Assembly (NCBI RefSeq): GCF_005116455.1
Contig: NZ_SWBP01000006.1
Span: 124,001-188,000, forward strand
Length of the DNA: 64,000 nucleotides
Direction of reading: 5' to 3'
Origin: Pedobacter cryophilus
Lineage (GTDB): Bacteria > Bacteroidota > Bacteroidia > Sphingobacteriales > Sphingobacteriaceae
How positions within the stretch are numbered: position 1 is the first letter of the stretch; the number at the start of each line of letters is the position of its first letter. This document shows, piece after piece, positions 62,935 through 64,000 of this stretch. A model generated the notes under the pieces. That model searched no databases, had not been told where the DNA came from, and worked only from the letters and a program-made list of their open reading frames with translations. Made by a program: the position numbers and the translations under genes.

Positions 62935-62966
62935 AAACCTAAGTCTTAACGGCTTAGGTTTTTTTG
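62935..62966 (+). terminator. Terminator of sucC
   Basis: A 9-bp stem (AAACCTAAG / CTTAGGTTT) with a 9-nt loop and a T-run, 25 bp past the stop. Confidence 0.9.
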
Positions 62967-62977
62967 TGACCTTTTTT

Positions 62978-63156
62978 TGCCACGAATGCACAAATTTTCA
63001 CGAATGACTAGAGGAAGGTTTTTGTAGGGATAATCCTCGGATTATCCGATTTGAAATTAATTTATTGCCACTAACGCACCAATTTTTGCGAATTAAAAAT
63101 TGATAAATAAATAAATCTCCTTCAATTTTATTAGTATTCATTCGTGAATTCGTAGC
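62978..63156. repeat. Mosaic of CACGAATGCAC-type repeats with one GGATAATCC palindrome
   Basis: Three related units lie here: TTGCCACGAATGCACAAATT... (62978-63007), TTGCCACTAACGCACCAATT... (63065-63095) and an inverted CATTCGTGAATTCGT (63138-63154). A single GGATAATCCTCGGATTATCC palindrome (63025-63047 including TAG) is inserted between the first two. Confidence 0.65.
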
Positions 63157-63177
63157 TGAAAACCTCACAAAACAAAA

Positions 63178-63205
63178 AAATCGTTCAGTTTTCACTGAAC
63201 GATTT
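63178..63205 (-). terminator. Terminator of the tRNA-His gene
   Basis: AAATCGTTCAGT / ACTGAACGATTT gives a perfect 12-bp stem with a 4-nt loop. T-runs follow on the minus strand, starting 5 bp after the tRNA 3' end. Confidence 0.92.
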
Positions 63206-63210
63206 AAAAG

Positions 63211-63285
63211 GGCGGACGATGGGGCTCGAACCCACGACCCCCGGCACCACAAACCAGTGCTCTAACCAACTGAGCTACGACCGCC
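63211..63285 (-). tRNA. tRNA-His (GTG anticodon)
   Basis: The minus strand folds as a cloverleaf: acceptor GGCGGTCG...CGTCCGCC including the extra G-1 opposite C73 (the histidine identity pair), D arm GCTC/GAGC, anticodon stem CTGGT/GCCGG with loop TTGTGGT (anticodon GTG), and T arm GTGGG-TTCGAGC-CCCAT. The acceptor stem has a T-T mismatch at the fifth pair. CCA is not encoded. Confidence 0.93.
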
Positions 63286-63433
63286 ATTTGTTATTGTGGA
63301 TTGCAAAATTAATTTAATTAGCTGATTTATCAAATATTTTAAAAAAATACTCGCAATACTTTTGTAGTACCCTGATTCTATGCGCAATAAAATTTTATAC
63401 TTTCCCTAATAATCTAAATTTATATCTTCGCAA

Positions 63434-63907
63434 ATGATCCAAATCTTCACTGATGGTGCTTGTAGCGGAAATCCAGGTCCTGGTGGCTATGCTGTAATTT
63501 TAAAATCAGGAAATCATTATAAAGAATTATCAGCAGGTTTTAGACTAACTACCAACAATAGAATGGAACTGATGGCGGTTTGTGTGGGCTTAGAAAGCTT
63601 AAAGAATATTAACCAGGCCGTCACCATTTTTTCCGATTCTAAATATGTAATAGATTCTATTGAAAAAAAATGGGTTTTTGGTTGGGTAAAAAAAGGTTTT
63701 GCCGGAAAAAAGAATAAAGATTTATGGCTTCGCTTTTTACAAGCTTATAAATTACATCAGGTTAAATTTGTTTGGGTAAAAGGTCATGCTGGTCACCCTG
63801 AGAATGAAAGATGTGATGAAATGGCTGTAATGGCCGCCAAAAGCAAAACGTTAGAAATAGACAGTGTGTTTGAAGTAGAAAACAAAAAAGGCCAGAATTT
63901 ATTGTAA
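63434..63907 (+). CDS. rnhA: Ribonuclease HI
   Basis: A 157-residue endonuclease that degrades the RNA strand of RNA-DNA hybrids during replication and R-loop removal. The four catalytic acidic residues are visible: Asp in IFTDGACSGNPGPGG, Glu in NNRMELMAV, Asp in FSDSKYV and the C-terminal Asp in ENERCDEMAV. The handle region (WVFGWVKKGFAGKKNKDLW) and the histidine in VKGHAGHPENE are also present. The stop codon lies within a terminator hairpin. Confidence 0.95.
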   Translation: MIQIFTDGACSGNPGPGGYAVILKSGNHYKELSAGFRLTTNNRMELMAVCVGLESLKNINQAVTIFSDSKYVIDSIEKKWVFGWVKKGFAGKKNKDLWLRFLQAYKLHQVKFVWVKGHAGHPENERCDEMAVMAAKSKTLEIDSVFEVENKKGQNLL

Positions 63908-63917
63908 TTCTGGCCTT
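63890..63917. terminator. Terminator overlapping the rnhA stop
   Basis: GGCCAGAATT pairs with AATTCTGGCC around a 6-nt loop, and the TAA stop (63905-63907) is inside the hairpin. It may also end the convergent gene at the window edge. Confidence 0.8.
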
Positions 63918-63946
63918 GATAATTAATCAATAATAAAAAAAAGATC

Positions 63947-64000
63947 TTAACTCACCTTTAAAATTTCTTTAGGAGAGTATTGCGCCATATATTCTTCGGC
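63947..64000 (-). CDS. C-terminal end of a gene running off the window
   Basis: Seventeen codons and a TAA stop read AEEYMAQYSPKEILKVS on the minus strand, converging on rnhA. The fragment is too short to identify. Confidence 0.5.
   Translation of the reverse strand, partial: AEEYMAQYSPKEILKVS

Noticed and set aside
62998-63252. 84-codon minus-strand frame across repeats and tRNA-His
   Set aside because: It overlaps the tRNA, a terminator and several interspersed repeats.
1-64000. CRISPR array, rRNA operon, complete insertion sequence or prophage
   Set aside because: No regularly spaced direct repeats, rRNA sequence, transposase, integrase or phage structural gene was found on either strand.

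Overview
The window looks like a chromosomal segment from a low-GC Bacteroidota bacterium, most likely a Pedobacter-like member of the Sphingobacteriaceae (inference; no rRNA gene is present to confirm it). The grounds are: a short primary sigma factor without region 1.1; -7 elements of the Bacteroidota type TAnnTTTG before several genes; few Shine-Dalgarno sequences; a TonB receptor with a carboxypeptidase-regulatory-like N-terminal domain; many lipoproteins; and families largely confined to this phylum (DUF2490, DUF4251, DUF4296, DUF4905, TIGR02757). Most of the window is ordinary core genome with short operons on both strands. No CRISPR array, rRNA, transposase or complete prophage was seen.

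Layout. 1-8.4 kb: 5' part of a TonB-dependent receptor divergent from lpd, then an MBL-fold hydrolase, rpoD, a long-form gap, and a dicarboxylate symporter operon. 8.4-14.3 kb: an ECF sigma factor overlapping a membrane protein, a RelE/ParE toxin-antitoxin pair with an odd toxin start, a GH20 hexosaminidase operon and a VOC protein. 14.3-29.6 kb: trxB, an acyl-CoA carboxylase beta subunit, an aldo/keto reductase, a cystathionine gamma-synthase-like gene with a repeat inserted in its coding start, proS, a Tyr/Asn/Gly-rich lipoprotein, a FadL-like porin, dps, a LysM protein and uridine kinase. 29.6-32.2 kb: a small AT-rich accessory island with an unrecognised membrane protein, gene debris and a higBA module whose toxin has an in-frame stop. 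32.2-46.5 kb: scoAB split by a repeat doublet, a sugar dehydrogenase, mutS2, a YggS-GNAT-aspartokinase-methyltransferase run, cold-shock protein, 1-Cys peroxiredoxin, and thrS-infC-rpmI-rplT with an ATT start for infC. 46.5-64 kb: App1 phosphatase, a LutA-like protein, a UMF1 transporter, a sigma factor plus membrane protease, a small lipoprotein, smc, M28 and S41 peptidases, a degenerate HAD protein, a LolD-like ATPase, sucC, tRNA-His and rnhA.

The most interesting candidate system is at 50990-53060. An ECF-type sigma gene is followed 5 bp later by a protein with an anti-sigma-like N-terminal segment, one membrane helix and an intact trypsin/DegP-like protease domain. A small Asp/Ser/Thr-rich lipoprotein gene diverges from them. 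Both divergent starts carry the same two-box element, GGGTTAC-N15-GTATTAA, which suggests an autoregulated envelope-stress circuit. Other points worth a look are the palindromic repeat doublets, which supply stop codons to two genes and a new N-terminus to a third, and the two toxin-antitoxin loci, both with damaged or non-canonical toxin starts.
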